Source: an uncultured Actinomyces sp.
Lineage (GTDB): Bacteria; Actinomycetota; Actinomycetes; Actinomycetales; Actinomycetaceae
Length of the DNA: 7,498 nucleotides
Assembly: GCA_915069725.1 (NCBI GenBank)
Contig: CAJZFF010000077.1
Coordinates: forward strand, 1-7,498
Direction of reading: 5' to 3'
The notes under the pieces are model-generated. The model was not told the DNA's origin, ran no database searches, and was given only the letters and a program-made list of their open reading frames with translations. Position numbers and translations under genes: made by a program. This document shows positions 1 through 6,293 of this stretch, one piece after another (position 1 is the stretch's first letter; every line of letters begins with the position of its first letter).

Positions 1-102
1 GCGAGCGGGTGCGGCTGCGCAGTATGCGGAAGCTGGCTCTTCTACCGTCATAATCCACCATAAATTCAGCCCTGAGGCCATAAGCCTGCACGTGAAGGCG
101 AA

Positions 103-126
103 CATTTCCCACAAGATGGGATAATG
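103..126 (+). promoter_or_regulatory. Candidate promoter -10 box within an imperfect dyad, upstream of the GH76 gene
   Basis: The first 190 bases are AT-rich and contain no gene I can recognise. CATTTCCCA (103-111) can pair with TGGGATAATG (117-126) over nine base pairs, with one bulged T (122) and a CAAGA loop. The -10-like hexamer GATAAT (120-125) lies inside the right arm, so the dyad could be an operator covering a promoter of the downstream hydrolase gene. No good -35 box is visible. There is no T-run after the stem, so a terminator is less likely. A second AT-rich stretch, TATAGA (149-154), is an alternative -10. This is inference from sequence shape only. Confidence 0.3.
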
Positions 127-190
127 TCAAAGGTAAATAAGGGTAAAGTATAGATGAGTAAAACTGTCTCGGCCCCCGGGAAAGGCATTT

Positions 191-1380
191 ATGGAATCCA
201 CTCACACATCGCAGGCGCCCACCCACACCGCAGCCGACTACGCCCAGCGTGCGGCTGATCGTGCCCGGTTAGCCGCGGATTCGGTGCTTCACCAATTTGC
301 GCACCGTCCCTTGGGCGTGCCCGGAACGCTTCTTGGTTCCGTGCAGGTGCCCGAAACCCGGCCCCTCAGCAAACGGCTTAAAGACTGGCACTACTGGTGG
401 CAGGCGCATTTTTTGGAGTGCGTGGTAGACGCCGGGGAACGCGAGCTGCACGCCGGTAACCGGCTGGGTGCCTCAGAATGGCTTTCGCGCGCCCGCGCGC
501 TGGTGCGCGGCATTAACGCCCGAAACCTGGGCACATTCGTGAACGGCTTCTACGACGATATGGCGTGGCTGGCGTTGGCCGCCGGTCGCATGAATGAGCT
601 GTCCCGCGCCATGAACGGCGGCGAAGGTGATACCGGTGCGCAGGACGCCGGGAACGTTCTGTTCCCGCAGCTGCGTTCCGGCATGTCACCCTACGGTGGG
701 GTGAGCTGGTCAAAGCAGAAACGGGATTTCATTAACACCCCGGCGACGGCCCCCACCGCCCTGGCGTTCGCCCGCGCCGGTGACGTTGCCGACGCCTCCG
801 CCCTGGTGACCTGGCTCAATAACACCCTGTGGGATGCGGAGCGTTCGCTCTACATTGACGGGGTGAACGTGCGCACCGGCAAGGTCCGTGATGTGGTCGG
901 TGCCCGCGACATCGACTTGGATTACGAGCAGAATATTTACACGTACAACCAGGGGACGGCTCTGGCCGCGCTGCTGGCGGTCGCAGAACGCAGCCCCGAG
1001 CAGGCGCACTCCCTGGTGCGCCGTGCCGAGCAGCTGATTGTGGGTATTGTGACCCACCTGAGCGAGGAGTTCGTGTTCAGCGACGGCCAGCGCGGGCGTG
1101 TGCTCGCATCCGGCGGTGACGGCGACGGTGCGTTGTTTACCGGCATCCTGGTGCGGTACTTGGCACAGGCGGCACAGTGCGAGCTGCTGAGCAAGGATGC
1201 AAGCCTGCTGGCGGCCTCGCTGGTGCACGGCAGCGCCCGCGCAGTGTGGGAGGGGCGCCGCGAGTTCGACCCCGAGCTGCCGCTGAGCGAACCGGGTGTG
1301 AACACCAGCGAAATCCGTGGCGACGCGGTGGCGGTGTTCTCCCCCAAGTTCACGGAGCAGGCGCACACGGTACTGCCGGC
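191..1380 (+). CDS. Glycoside hydrolase family 76 (alpha-1,6-mannanase-like), 3' end lost at a join
   Basis: Family GH76 enzymes are (alpha/alpha)6-barrel hydrolases that cut alpha-1,6-linked mannan. The visible family signs are the FYDDMAWLALA motif (residues 120-130), whose adjacent aspartates D122 and D123 match the catalytic pair, IYTYNQGTALAAL (249-261), and the GDGALFTGILVRYLAQA segment (311-327). The ATG at 191 is preceded by the purine-rich GGGAAAGG (178-185) at a suitable distance. There is no signal peptide, and the N-terminus is charged and Ala-rich, so the protein is probably cytosolic. That would suit intracellular trimming of mannan-derived oligosaccharides or a related housekeeping role. 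Genuine GH76 sequence can be followed to about residue 396 (AHTVLPA). After that the frame runs into unrelated, higher-GC DNA, so the natural C-terminus is missing. Codon use is more relaxed (GAA, AAA, ATT, TTT) than downstream. Family assignment is fairly sure; substrate and host (Rothia-like) are inferred. Confidence 0.8.
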
Positions 1381-1385
1381 GGGCA
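1365..1385. other. Probable chimeric join: GH76 block to Actinomyces-like block
   Basis: Upstream of this point frame 2 encodes GH76. From about 1378-1381 the meaningful reading switches to frame 1, which encodes a typical end of an NAD(P)H-hydrate dehydratase with a stop at 1468-1470. Frame 2 continues as low-complexity Pro/Ser/Arg/Thr residues with no family resemblance until it happens to enter alr in phase. Third-position GC rises sharply here. The exact base cannot be fixed. The GC-rich CCGGCGGGCA (1376-1385) may be short shared sequence that allowed the join. Confidence 0.75.
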
Positions 1386-1470
1386 CCCGATCGCCGCCCT
1401 GGACATCGCCGCGGCCCTCGGCCCGGCCCGCCTCGAGCTCAACTGGCTCCAGGCAGTGCCCCACCCCTGA
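1381..1470 (+). pseudogene. nnrD: C-terminal tail of NAD(P)H-hydrate dehydratase (5' end missing)
   Basis: Frame 1 gives GHPIAALDIAAALGPARLEL followed by nine residues and TGA at 1468-1470. NnrD, or the bifunctional Nnr (NAD(P)HX epimerase plus ADP-dependent dehydratase, which repairs hydrated nicotinamide cofactors), commonly ends with a stretch of this form: a hydrophilic turn, a (S/A)xD helix start and a short amphipathic helix. In actinobacteria nnr often lies just upstream of alr, as it would here. Only about 29 codons are present because the join removes the rest, including the whole ATP and substrate site. The identification rests on a short tail plus gene order, so it is moderate at best. 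What is clear is that the frame is high-GC, block-B-like and out of phase with the GH76 frame. Confidence 0.45.
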
Positions 1471-1552
1471 GACGGGTCAGCCACGTGGCGTCCATCAGAC
1501 CTTTCGGCCGGAGGCGTGCGCCAGGAAACAGCGGTGCTACCGGCCCCAGTGC

Positions 1553-1567
1553 GACAATCGCGCCGTG
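1553..1567 (+). promoter_or_regulatory. Candidate leaderless promoter -10 box of alr
   Basis: GACAAT (1553-1558) is followed by six bases and then the GTG start at 1565. In actinobacteria transcription starts about 7 nt after the -10 hexamer, so the start codon would be the transcript's first bases. No Shine-Dalgarno sequence is visible in the preceding 20 bases. The same geometry recurs at tsaB. A -35 box is not evident. Confidence 0.45.
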
Positions 1568-2905
1568 ACCACCTCCCCGGACTCAGCCGCAATGCCCCCG
1601 TCCACCGCTCCACGCCCCGCAGTCGCCCAGTGCGCGCCACCGGCAGCGACCACCTCGCGGGCCGTCATCGACCTGGCGGCCGTGGCTCACAACGGCCGGC
1701 GCCTAGCACAGGTGGCGGGCGTGCCGTGGATGGCCGTGGTCAAGGCCGACGCTTACGGTCACGGGCTGGGGCCGATCGCCGTGACCGCCCTGTCAGCGGG
1801 AGCCTCCTGGCTGGGGGTGGCCCAGCTCGCCGAGGCCCTGACCCTGCGCGCCCTTCTGGACGAGGCGGGCGTGAGCCGCCCGGCGGGGGAGCCCACCTCG
1901 CGAGCCCCCCGGCTCCTCACCTGGCTCCTGCCCGCCATGGAGCCTGACCGGGCGGCCGCCGAGGACTCGCCCCTGCGTGACGCTCTGGCGGCCGACCTGG
2001 ACCTGTCGGTCTCCACCCTGCCCCAGCTCGAGGCCCTGTCGGCGGCGGCCCGGGCGCAGGGGAGGGCGGCACGTGTCCACCTCAAGGTCGACACCGGCAT
2101 GTCGCGCGGCGGTGCCACCGCCGAGGAGCTGCCCGCCCTGGCCGCCGCGCTGAGGCGGGCCGAGGATGAGGGAACGGTCGACGTCGTCGGGCTGTGGTCG
2201 CACCTGTCGCGCGCCGATGAGCCGGCCAGCGGCTCCACAGAGGAGCACCTGGAGCGCTTCCGGCAGGCCGAGCAGGTCGTCCGCGCCGCCGGCCTCAACC
2301 CGCCCATCCACCACCTGGCCGCCACCGGGGGACTCCTGTGGCACCCGCAGGCCCGCATGGACCTGGTGCGTGTGGGGATAGGCCTGTACGGGCTGAGCCC
2401 CGACCCCTCCGTGGCCACCGGCGCCGAGCTCGGGCTGCGCCCCGCCATGCGCCTGGAGTCCCCGCTGCTGCAGGTCAAGCGCATCGAGGCCGGGCAGGCC
2501 GTCTCCTACGGGGGGACCTGGAGCGCCCCCACTGATCGCTGGGTGGGGCTCGTGCCCCTGGGCTACTCCGACGGCATCCCGCGCGCCGCCAGCTCCACCG
2601 GCCCCGTGGGTGTCGGCAGCCTCATGACCTCCGTCGTGGGGCGGGTGTGCATGGACCAGGTGGTCATCGACCTCGGCCCGGCCTTGGACGAGGGCGGAGC
2701 GCCCCTGCCGGCACCGGCCCGGGTCGGGGAGACCGCCGTGCTCTGGGGAGCCCCCGAGGTGTCAGACCAGGAGGCCGTCCCCACCGCGGACGACTGGGCG
2801 CAGGCCTGCGGCACCATCAACTACGAGATCGTGACCCGGTTGGGAGCTCGTGTCCCGCGCTGCTACGTCGGGGAACCCGGCACCGGCGACTACTCTCGAC
2901 CCTAG
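1565..2905 (+). CDS. alr: Alanine racemase
   Basis: This PLP-dependent enzyme interconverts L- and D-alanine and supplies D-Ala for peptidoglycan. Counting from the GTG at 1565 (446 residues), VVKADAYGHG (58-67) holds the PLP lysine K60 in the N-terminal alpha/beta barrel. HLKVDTGMSRGG (172-183) and VGLWSHLSRADEP (208-220) are barrel motifs, and RVGIGLYG (269-276) contacts PLP phosphate. YGGTW (315-319) carries the catalytic tyrosine Y315, GRVCMDQ (359-365) is the C-terminal beta-domain signature, and GTINYEIVTRLGARVPR (416-432) closes the protein. All key residues are intact. The first 30 or so residues are a Pro/Ala-rich extension beyond the usual start, and ATG at 1592 is an alternative. 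GTG is preferred because of the -10 box six bases upstream. The continuous frame extending back to 191 is a product of the join. The gene is followed after 80 bases by tsaE, a common actinobacterial order. Confidence 0.95.
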   Translation: MTTSPDSAAMPPSTAPRPAVAQCAPPAATTSRAVIDLAAVAHNGRRLAQVAGVPWMAVVKADAYGHGLGPIAVTALSAGASWLGVAQLAEALTLRALLDEAGVSRPAGEPTSRAPRLLTWLLPAMEPDRAAAEDSPLRDALAADLDLSVSTLPQLEALSAAARAQGRAARVHLKVDTGMSRGGATAEELPALAAALRRAEDEGTVDVVGLWSHLSRADEPASGSTEEHLERFRQAEQVVRAAGLNPPIHHLAATGGLLWHPQARMDLVRVGIGLYGLSPDPSVATGAELGLRPAMRLESPLLQVKRIEAGQAVSYGGTWSAPTDRWVGLVPLGYSDGIPRAASSTGPVGVGSLMTSVVGRVCMDQVVIDLGPALDEGGAPLPAPARVGETAVLWGAPEVSDQEAVPTADDWAQACGTINYEIVTRLGARVPRCYVGEPGTGDYSRP

Positions 2906-2924
2906 ACGGCAGACGTCAGATATC

Positions 2925-2949
2925 GCCGGGCCCCACCGGGGCGACCGGC
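2925..2949 (+). repeat. GC-rich hairpin between alr and tsaE
   Basis: GCCGG-GCCCC (2925-2934) pairs with GGGGC (2938-2942) and CCGGC (2945-2949) over ten base pairs, with an ACC loop and a two-base GA bulge. It starts 20 bases after the alr stop and ends 26 bases before the tsaE ribosome binding site. There is no T-tract, so it is not a classical intrinsic terminator. It could be a weak terminator, an mRNA-end stabiliser or chance in GC-rich DNA. Confidence 0.35.
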
Positions 2950-2985
2950 TCCACCATCGGATCCATGCACGGACGAGGAGGGAAT

Positions 2986-3624
2986 ATGAGCTCAGCGCCG
3001 CACACACCGCAGACCGCCCCCGGGATCACCGTTGCCACGGGCGACGCCGACGAGACCCGGGCACTGGGGACCCGCCTGGCCCGCCTGCTGCGCGCCGGTG
3101 ACCTTGTCATGCTCTCCGGCGGCCTGGGGGCCGGCAAGACCACGCTCGCTCAGGGCATCGGTGCTGCCCTGGAAGTGCGTGGCCGGGTCTCCTCGCCGAC
3201 CTTCATCATCGCCCGCGTGCACCCCGCCCTGTCCGACGGCCCCGACCTCATCCACGTGGACGCCTACCGGATCACCTCCCTGGAGGAGATCGACGCCCTC
3301 GACCTGGACTCCTCCCTGGAGCGGGCCGTCACCCTGGTCGAGTGGGGCGAGGAGAAGGTCGAGGCCTTGAGCCCCGACCGCCTGGAGATCCAGGTGCTGC
3401 GTCCCCATGGAGCCGTGCGCGCCGAGCTCCCGCAACCCGAGGACGCCCCCGCCGGGGTGGATTCTCCCGCCGGCTCAGTGACCGGGGAGCCGGTCGTGGA
3501 CCTCGGCGAGGTCGACGACGGCAACCGGACGATCATCGTGCGCGCCGTCGGTCCGCGCTGGGCCGACGTCGACCTGAGCCCGCTGGCCGCAGACGCCTCC
3601 TCCCAGCCTGGAGCACCGCTGTGA
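2986..3624 (+). CDS. tsaE: tRNA t6A biosynthesis ATPase TsaE
   Basis: TsaE (YjeE family) is the P-loop ATPase that works with TsaB and TsaD to transfer threonylcarbamoyl to A37 of ANN-decoding tRNAs. From ATG 2986 (212 residues) the Walker A motif is GGLGAGKTT (45-53). The family motif SSPTF is at 69-73, HVDAYR (90-95) holds the acidic Walker B-like residue, and VEWGE (118-122) is the signature tryptophan motif. The start is fixed by the strong ribosome binding site GAGGAGGG (2975-2982). The reading frame open further upstream is alr antiphase sequence. The protein is longer than the usual 150-160 residues. About 40 Pro/Ala/acidic residues (roughly 138-178) separate the core from the closing strand NRTIIVRAVGPRW (181-193), suggesting a lineage-specific flexible loop. 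The stop overlaps the next start by four bases (GTGA), indicating translational coupling. Confidence 0.93.
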   Translation: MSSAPHTPQTAPGITVATGDADETRALGTRLARLLRAGDLVMLSGGLGAGKTTLAQGIGAALEVRGRVSSPTFIIARVHPALSDGPDLIHVDAYRITSLEEIDALDLDSSLERAVTLVEWGEEKVEALSPDRLEIQVLRPHGAVRAELPQPEDAPAGVDSPAGSVTGEPVVDLGEVDDGNRTIIVRAVGPRWADVDLSPLAADASSQPGAPL

Positions 3625-4670
3625 ACACTCCCACCACCGTGGCGCCGGTCCGCGACGCCATCCCCATCCGACCCACCCGACGCCTCCAGGGCTCCGGACA
3701 CCTGATCCGACCTGCTCTGGCGGCGACGCTCCTGTGTCTCTGCCTTCTGCCCCTGGGGGAGGCCCGGGCCGTTGCCGACATCGGCCCTCGGGGCGCGCCG
3801 ATCACGTCCGTCGGTGGCGTCATGGGGGTGTCGACCGATGCCGAATCGCGTGACGAGGCCAAGGCACTCATGGAGAGCGACTGCGTCGCGCAGGTGCGTC
3901 AGAGCACCGGCGAGCAGGGCGAGATCACGGTGGGTGACCCGCGGAGCGTCTACACCTGGGCGTCCGGCTTCCTCGATGGCTCCCAGCCCTCCGCACAACC
4001 CGTCGACACCGGTGACTGGGCCGCGACCGTCTCCTCCGGCGGCAAGCCGGTCGGTCTTCTCGAGGTGGTCCATGACAAGGGGCACGCCACCTGCACCCCC
4101 GTCTTCGACGACGACCTGGCCACCGACGTCGACCAGATGGGCGAGGCCCACCTCGTCCACGACCGCAACGCCAACGCCTGGTACTCGCTGAGCGGTACCA
4201 CGGTGACGGCTATGGGGGAGGCCGCCACCCGGCGCCTGGCCGGCCCCATCGAGCTGCGCGACTACGGAGAGATCCTGCGTGAACGCGCCGGGTCCAAGCC
4301 CAAGACCTCCGCCGCTCAGGGCGAGGAGCGCTCCACCACGGGGGGCTGGGCGATCTGGGGACCGGTCCTGGCGGTCGTCGTCGTCGGGATCCTCCCCGTC
4401 ATCATCACGGTGCGTCACGAGCGCAAGGTGACCGCCCCGCTGCGCCAGGCCCGCAACCGCGCCGACATGGCCGAGCGCGCCGACCGGCTCAGCCGGGACG
4501 AGTCCGACACCCAGGGCGCCGCAGTACGCCGGGGCATCCCCCGCGCCGCCATCGACCTGTCCCTCCTGGGGGACGGGGCCGAGGACGACGCCGATGCGAC
4601 CGCCGGCGAGACCCTGGGGGACACGATCCCCGAGAGCCGCGTCAACTCGCCGCGAGACCCGAGGGCATAG
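3621..4670 (+). CDS. Uncharacterised secreted/membrane-anchored protein within the t6A operon
   Basis: I do not recognise this family. From GTG 3621 (349 residues) there is a cytosolic Arg-rich N-terminus and then a hydrophobic segment at about 31-45 (core LAATLLCLCLLPLG). That segment is followed by an Ala-rich ARAVA stretch that could be a signal peptidase site near 50-52. The extracytoplasmic region of about 190 residues has only two cysteines (C88 and C158), a possible disulfide. A clear transmembrane helix (about 243-264, WAIWGPVLAVVVVGILPVIITV) is followed by a positively charged RHERK stop-transfer and a charged cytosolic tail of about 85 residues rich in Arg, Asp and Glu. The topology is therefore probably type I, outside domain and inside tail. 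The gene overlaps tsaE by 4 bases and ends 9 bases before tsaB, so it is co-transcribed with t6A genes. No enzymatic motif is visible. Codon bias is strong and block-B-like, supporting a real gene. A role in translation is not implied by position alone. Confidence 0.85.
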   Translation: MNTPTTVAPVRDAIPIRPTRRLQGSGHLIRPALAATLLCLCLLPLGEARAVADIGPRGAPITSVGGVMGVSTDAESRDEAKALMESDCVAQVRQSTGEQGEITVGDPRSVYTWASGFLDGSQPSAQPVDTGDWAATVSSGGKPVGLLEVVHDKGHATCTPVFDDDLATDVDQMGEAHLVHDRNANAWYSLSGTTVTAMGEAATRRLAGPIELRDYGEILRERAGSKPKTSAAQGEERSTTGGWAIWGPVLAVVVVGILPVIITVRHERKVTAPLRQARNRADMAERADRLSRDESDTQGAAVRRGIPRAAIDLSLLGDGAEDDADATAGETLGDTIPESRVNSPRDPRA

Positions 4671-4682
4671 GCTGGTCCGGTG
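4668..4682 (+). promoter_or_regulatory. Candidate leaderless promoter -10 box of tsaB
   Basis: TAGGCT (4668-4673), a TANNNT-type -10 box overlapping the TAG stop of the preceding gene, is followed by six bases and then GTG at 4680. There is no Shine-Dalgarno sequence close enough; GAGGG at 4661-4665 is 14 bases away. The spacing matches that upstream of alr. This would give tsaB its own leaderless transcript in addition to read-through. Confidence 0.45.
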
Positions 4683-4880
4683 CGAATCCTCTCCATCGAC
4701 TCCTCCCTGGGGACACAGCTCGCGGTCGTCGACACCGCTCCCACGACTGACGGCTCATTCGCTCTGCAGGTGCTGAGCCAGGACGAGCAGGCCGATACCC
4801 GCCGTCACGCCGAGTCCCTGGGCCAGATGCTCTCTCAGGCCCTGTCTGCTCCCGAGGTGGCCGAGCGCCCGCTGGACGCC
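4680..4880 (+). pseudogene. tsaB: N-terminal fragment of TsaB, 3' part replaced at a join
   Basis: TsaB is the catalytically inactive ASKHA-fold partner that dimerises with TsaD in t6A synthesis. The fragment opens with MRILSIDSSLGTQLAVVD, the typical first beta-hairpin of the family (ILxIDTS...). It continues with RRHAESLGQMLSQAL (41-55), matching the conserved R.H.E.L...I helix, and ends at RPLDAV. In intact TsaB this point is followed by a VAGTGPGSFTGLR-type segment. Here it is followed by malonyl-CoA decarboxylase sequence in the same frame, so about two thirds of TsaB (and any rimI and tsaD expected downstream) is missing. The GTG start fits the promoter spacing described for this site. 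The 133-residue fused frame (4680-5081) is most likely an assembly artefact and not a functional fusion. Confidence 0.8.
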
Positions 4881-4890
4881 GTGGCGCGCT
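4875..4890. other. Probable chimeric join: Actinomyces-like block to Comamonadaceae-like block
   Basis: Residues up to LDAV belong to TsaB and residues from VARFHLGNGA belong to malonyl-CoA decarboxylase. The codons GCC-GTG-GCG (4878-4886) could be encoded by either gene, so a short shared sequence may lie at the break. Codon style changes here from CTC/GTC/GCC-dominated to GCG/CGC/TTG-containing, and the genes downstream are of proteobacterial type. Confidence 0.8.
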
Positions 4891-5081
4891 TTCACCTGGG
4901 CAACGGCGCGCGCGTGGAGCGCATCAACTGGCTGGGCGATCCGTCGCCCAAGGGCCTGAAGCAGTCCTGGGGGCTGATGGTCAATTACTACTATGACTTG
5001 CGGCGCCTGGACAAGCACCGCGCCTTGCTGGCGCAGGGAAAAATGGCCGTTTCCGGCGCGGTGGAGAGCTTGCGCGAGTGA
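4881..5081 (+). pseudogene. C-terminal end of malonyl-CoA decarboxylase (5' part missing)
   Basis: Malonyl-CoA decarboxylase converts malonyl-CoA to acetyl-CoA and CO2. The 66 residues kept here align by eye with the family's C-terminus. VARFHLGNGA corresponds to human PVANFHLQNGA, ERINWLGDPSPKGLKQS to the RINWMADVSLRGITGS region, and GLMVNYYYDL to GLMANYRYFL. The histidine encoded at 4893-4895 corresponds to the catalytic His423 of the human enzyme. The helical N-terminal domain and the rest of the GNAT-like catalytic domain (with the catalytic serine) are absent because of the join, so this piece cannot be active. The stop is TGA at 5079-5081. The Proteobacteria-like sequence and codon use match psd downstream. 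Confidence 0.8.
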
Positions 5082-5223
5082 AAGCCTGCCGGCAGCCTGT
5101 TCGCGCTTTTCGCGCCTCTACGGCCAGGCTTTGAACAGGTTTTGCAGCCCATTCCGGTCCGCTGCCCATCGCACTCAGGCGGTGAACGGGTTCAAGGGCT
5201 GATGGCCCAAGGTCTGTTTTGAA

Positions 5224-5262
5224 GCGGCGCGGGCCATGGCTGGCCCGCCGCCTTCTCCTTTT
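5224..5262 (+). terminator. Probable intrinsic terminator after the malonyl-CoA decarboxylase gene
   Basis: GCGGC (5224-5228) and GGGCC (5231-5235), with a two-base GC bulge between them, pair with GGCCC (5242-5246) and GCCGC (5247-5251) around an ATGGCT loop. A pyrimidine tract TTCTCCTTTT follows (5253-5262). This is a GC-rich stem plus T-rich tail in the 228-base gap between the decarboxylase stop and psd, so psd is probably transcribed separately. The rest of that gap (5082-5223 and 5263-5309) holds nothing I can name. Confidence 0.5.
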
Positions 5263-5309
5263 GCAAGGCGTCTGCAAGGACAATCCGCTTTTTTCCGACA
5301 GCCACTGCC

Positions 5310-6287
5310 ATGAACCTAGCCGTTACCGCCCAGCACCTGCTGCCCAAGCGCCTGCTCACCCAACTGGCGGGCTGGCTGGCCCGCAGGCCGGGGCCGCATG
5401 CGCCTTTTCTCATTCGCCGCTTTATCGCCCGCTACAAGGTGGACATGAGCGAGGCGGCCAATCCGGACATTGCCAGCTACGCCACGTTCAATGACTTTTT
5501 CGCCCGCGCCTTGCGCGAAGGCGCGCGCCCGCTGGCGCAGGCCGATTGGGTGTGCCCGGCAGATGGCGTCATCAGCCAGCTTGGCCCCATACAGCTGGGG
5601 CAGCTCATTCAGGCCAAGGGGCATCACTACAGCGCCACGGCCTTGCTGGGCGGCGACGAGGCGCTGGCGGGCCTGTTCAATGGCGGGCACTTCGCCACCA
5701 TCTACCTCAGCCCGCGCGATTACCACCGCATCCACATGCCTTGCGAGGGGCGGCTGCGGCAGATGATTTACGTGCCGGGCGATCTGTATTCGGTGAATTT
5801 CGCCACGGCTGAAGCCGTGCCGGGCCTGTTTGCGCGCAATGAGCGCGTGATCAGCGTGTTCGACACCGCCTGCGGCCCGCTGGCGCTGGTGATGGTGGGC
5901 GCCGCCATCGTCGGCAGCATGGCCACCGTGTGGCACGGCACGGTGAACCCGCCGCGCACCTATTACCCGCGCCAGTGGCGCTACCGCGACGAGCGCGCGC
6001 TGACGCTGGCGCAGGGCGCGGAGATGGGGCGCTTTTTGCTTGGCTCCACGGTCATCCTGCTGTGGCCGCGCGAGGCGCAGCTGCGCTTTGCCGAAGGCCT
6101 GCTGCCCGGCCAGGGCGTGCGCATGGGGCAGGCGCTGGCCAGTTTCGGTCCGCCTTCAGCGTCCGATGCCGCTGATGCGCCGGAGGGCGGCGCGCCGTCC
6201 GCTTCAGACCAGCAGGGGGCTGTTCACGCCCCGCCCGGGAATGCCGGCCAGGCGGATGGGGATGAGCAAGGCGCAGGCGCTGTTTGA
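5310..6287 (+). CDS. psd: Phosphatidylserine decarboxylase proenzyme
   Basis: This inner-membrane enzyme converts phosphatidylserine to phosphatidylethanolamine. It self-cleaves to make a pyruvoyl cofactor. From ATG 5310 (325 residues) the E. coli-type (group I) landmarks are present: TFNDFFAR (59-66), CPADGVIS (82-89) with D85, YLSPRDYHRIHMP (132-144) with H139 and H142, VGAAIVGSMATVW (196-208), and FLLGSTVIL (242-250). In the last of these the chain is cut between G245 and S246 to give the beta and alpha subunits. D85, H142 and S246 correspond to the Asp90-His147-Ser254 triad of E. coli. The last 45 residues (281-325) are a Pro/Ala/Gly/acidic low-complexity tail beyond the conserved domain. 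No strong Shine-Dalgarno sequence precedes the ATG, but the family N-terminus fits this start. The gene converges with the methyltransferase gene downstream. Confidence 0.95.
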   Translation: MNLAVTAQHLLPKRLLTQLAGWLARRPGPHAPFLIRRFIARYKVDMSEAANPDIASYATFNDFFARALREGARPLAQADWVCPADGVISQLGPIQLGQLIQAKGHHYSATALLGGDEALAGLFNGGHFATIYLSPRDYHRIHMPCEGRLRQMIYVPGDLYSVNFATAEAVPGLFARNERVISVFDTACGPLALVMVGAAIVGSMATVWHGTVNPPRTYYPRQWRYRDERALTLAQGAEMGRFLLGSTVILLWPREAQLRFAEGLLPGQGVRMGQALASFGPPSASDAADAPEGGAPSASDQQGAVHAPPGNAGQADGDEQGAGAV

Positions 6288-6293
6288 GCCATG

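Noticed and set aside
2..124. An open 40-codon stretch ending at TAA 122-124, as the tail of an upstream gene
   Set aside because: It is too short, has no recognisable family ending and falls in AT-rich sequence overlapping a dyad. It could be chance.
191..2905. A genuine GH76-alanine racemase fusion protein
   Set aside because: The linking 60 or so residues look like out-of-frame translation (Pro/Ser/Arg-rich), another frame there encodes a plausible nnrD tail, and alr has its own promoter-like box and start.
3264..4418. A 384-residue minus-strand open frame under tsaE and the membrane protein
   Set aside because: The composition is Gly/Asp/Arg low complexity and both plus-strand genes have clear starts, coupling and domain features. 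It is an antisense shadow.
5316..5936. A 206-residue open frame on the minus strand under psd
   Set aside because: It is the mirror of a complete, motif-rich psd gene. Its His/Arg/Gln/Ala-rich translation matches no family and reflects GC-rich codon structure.
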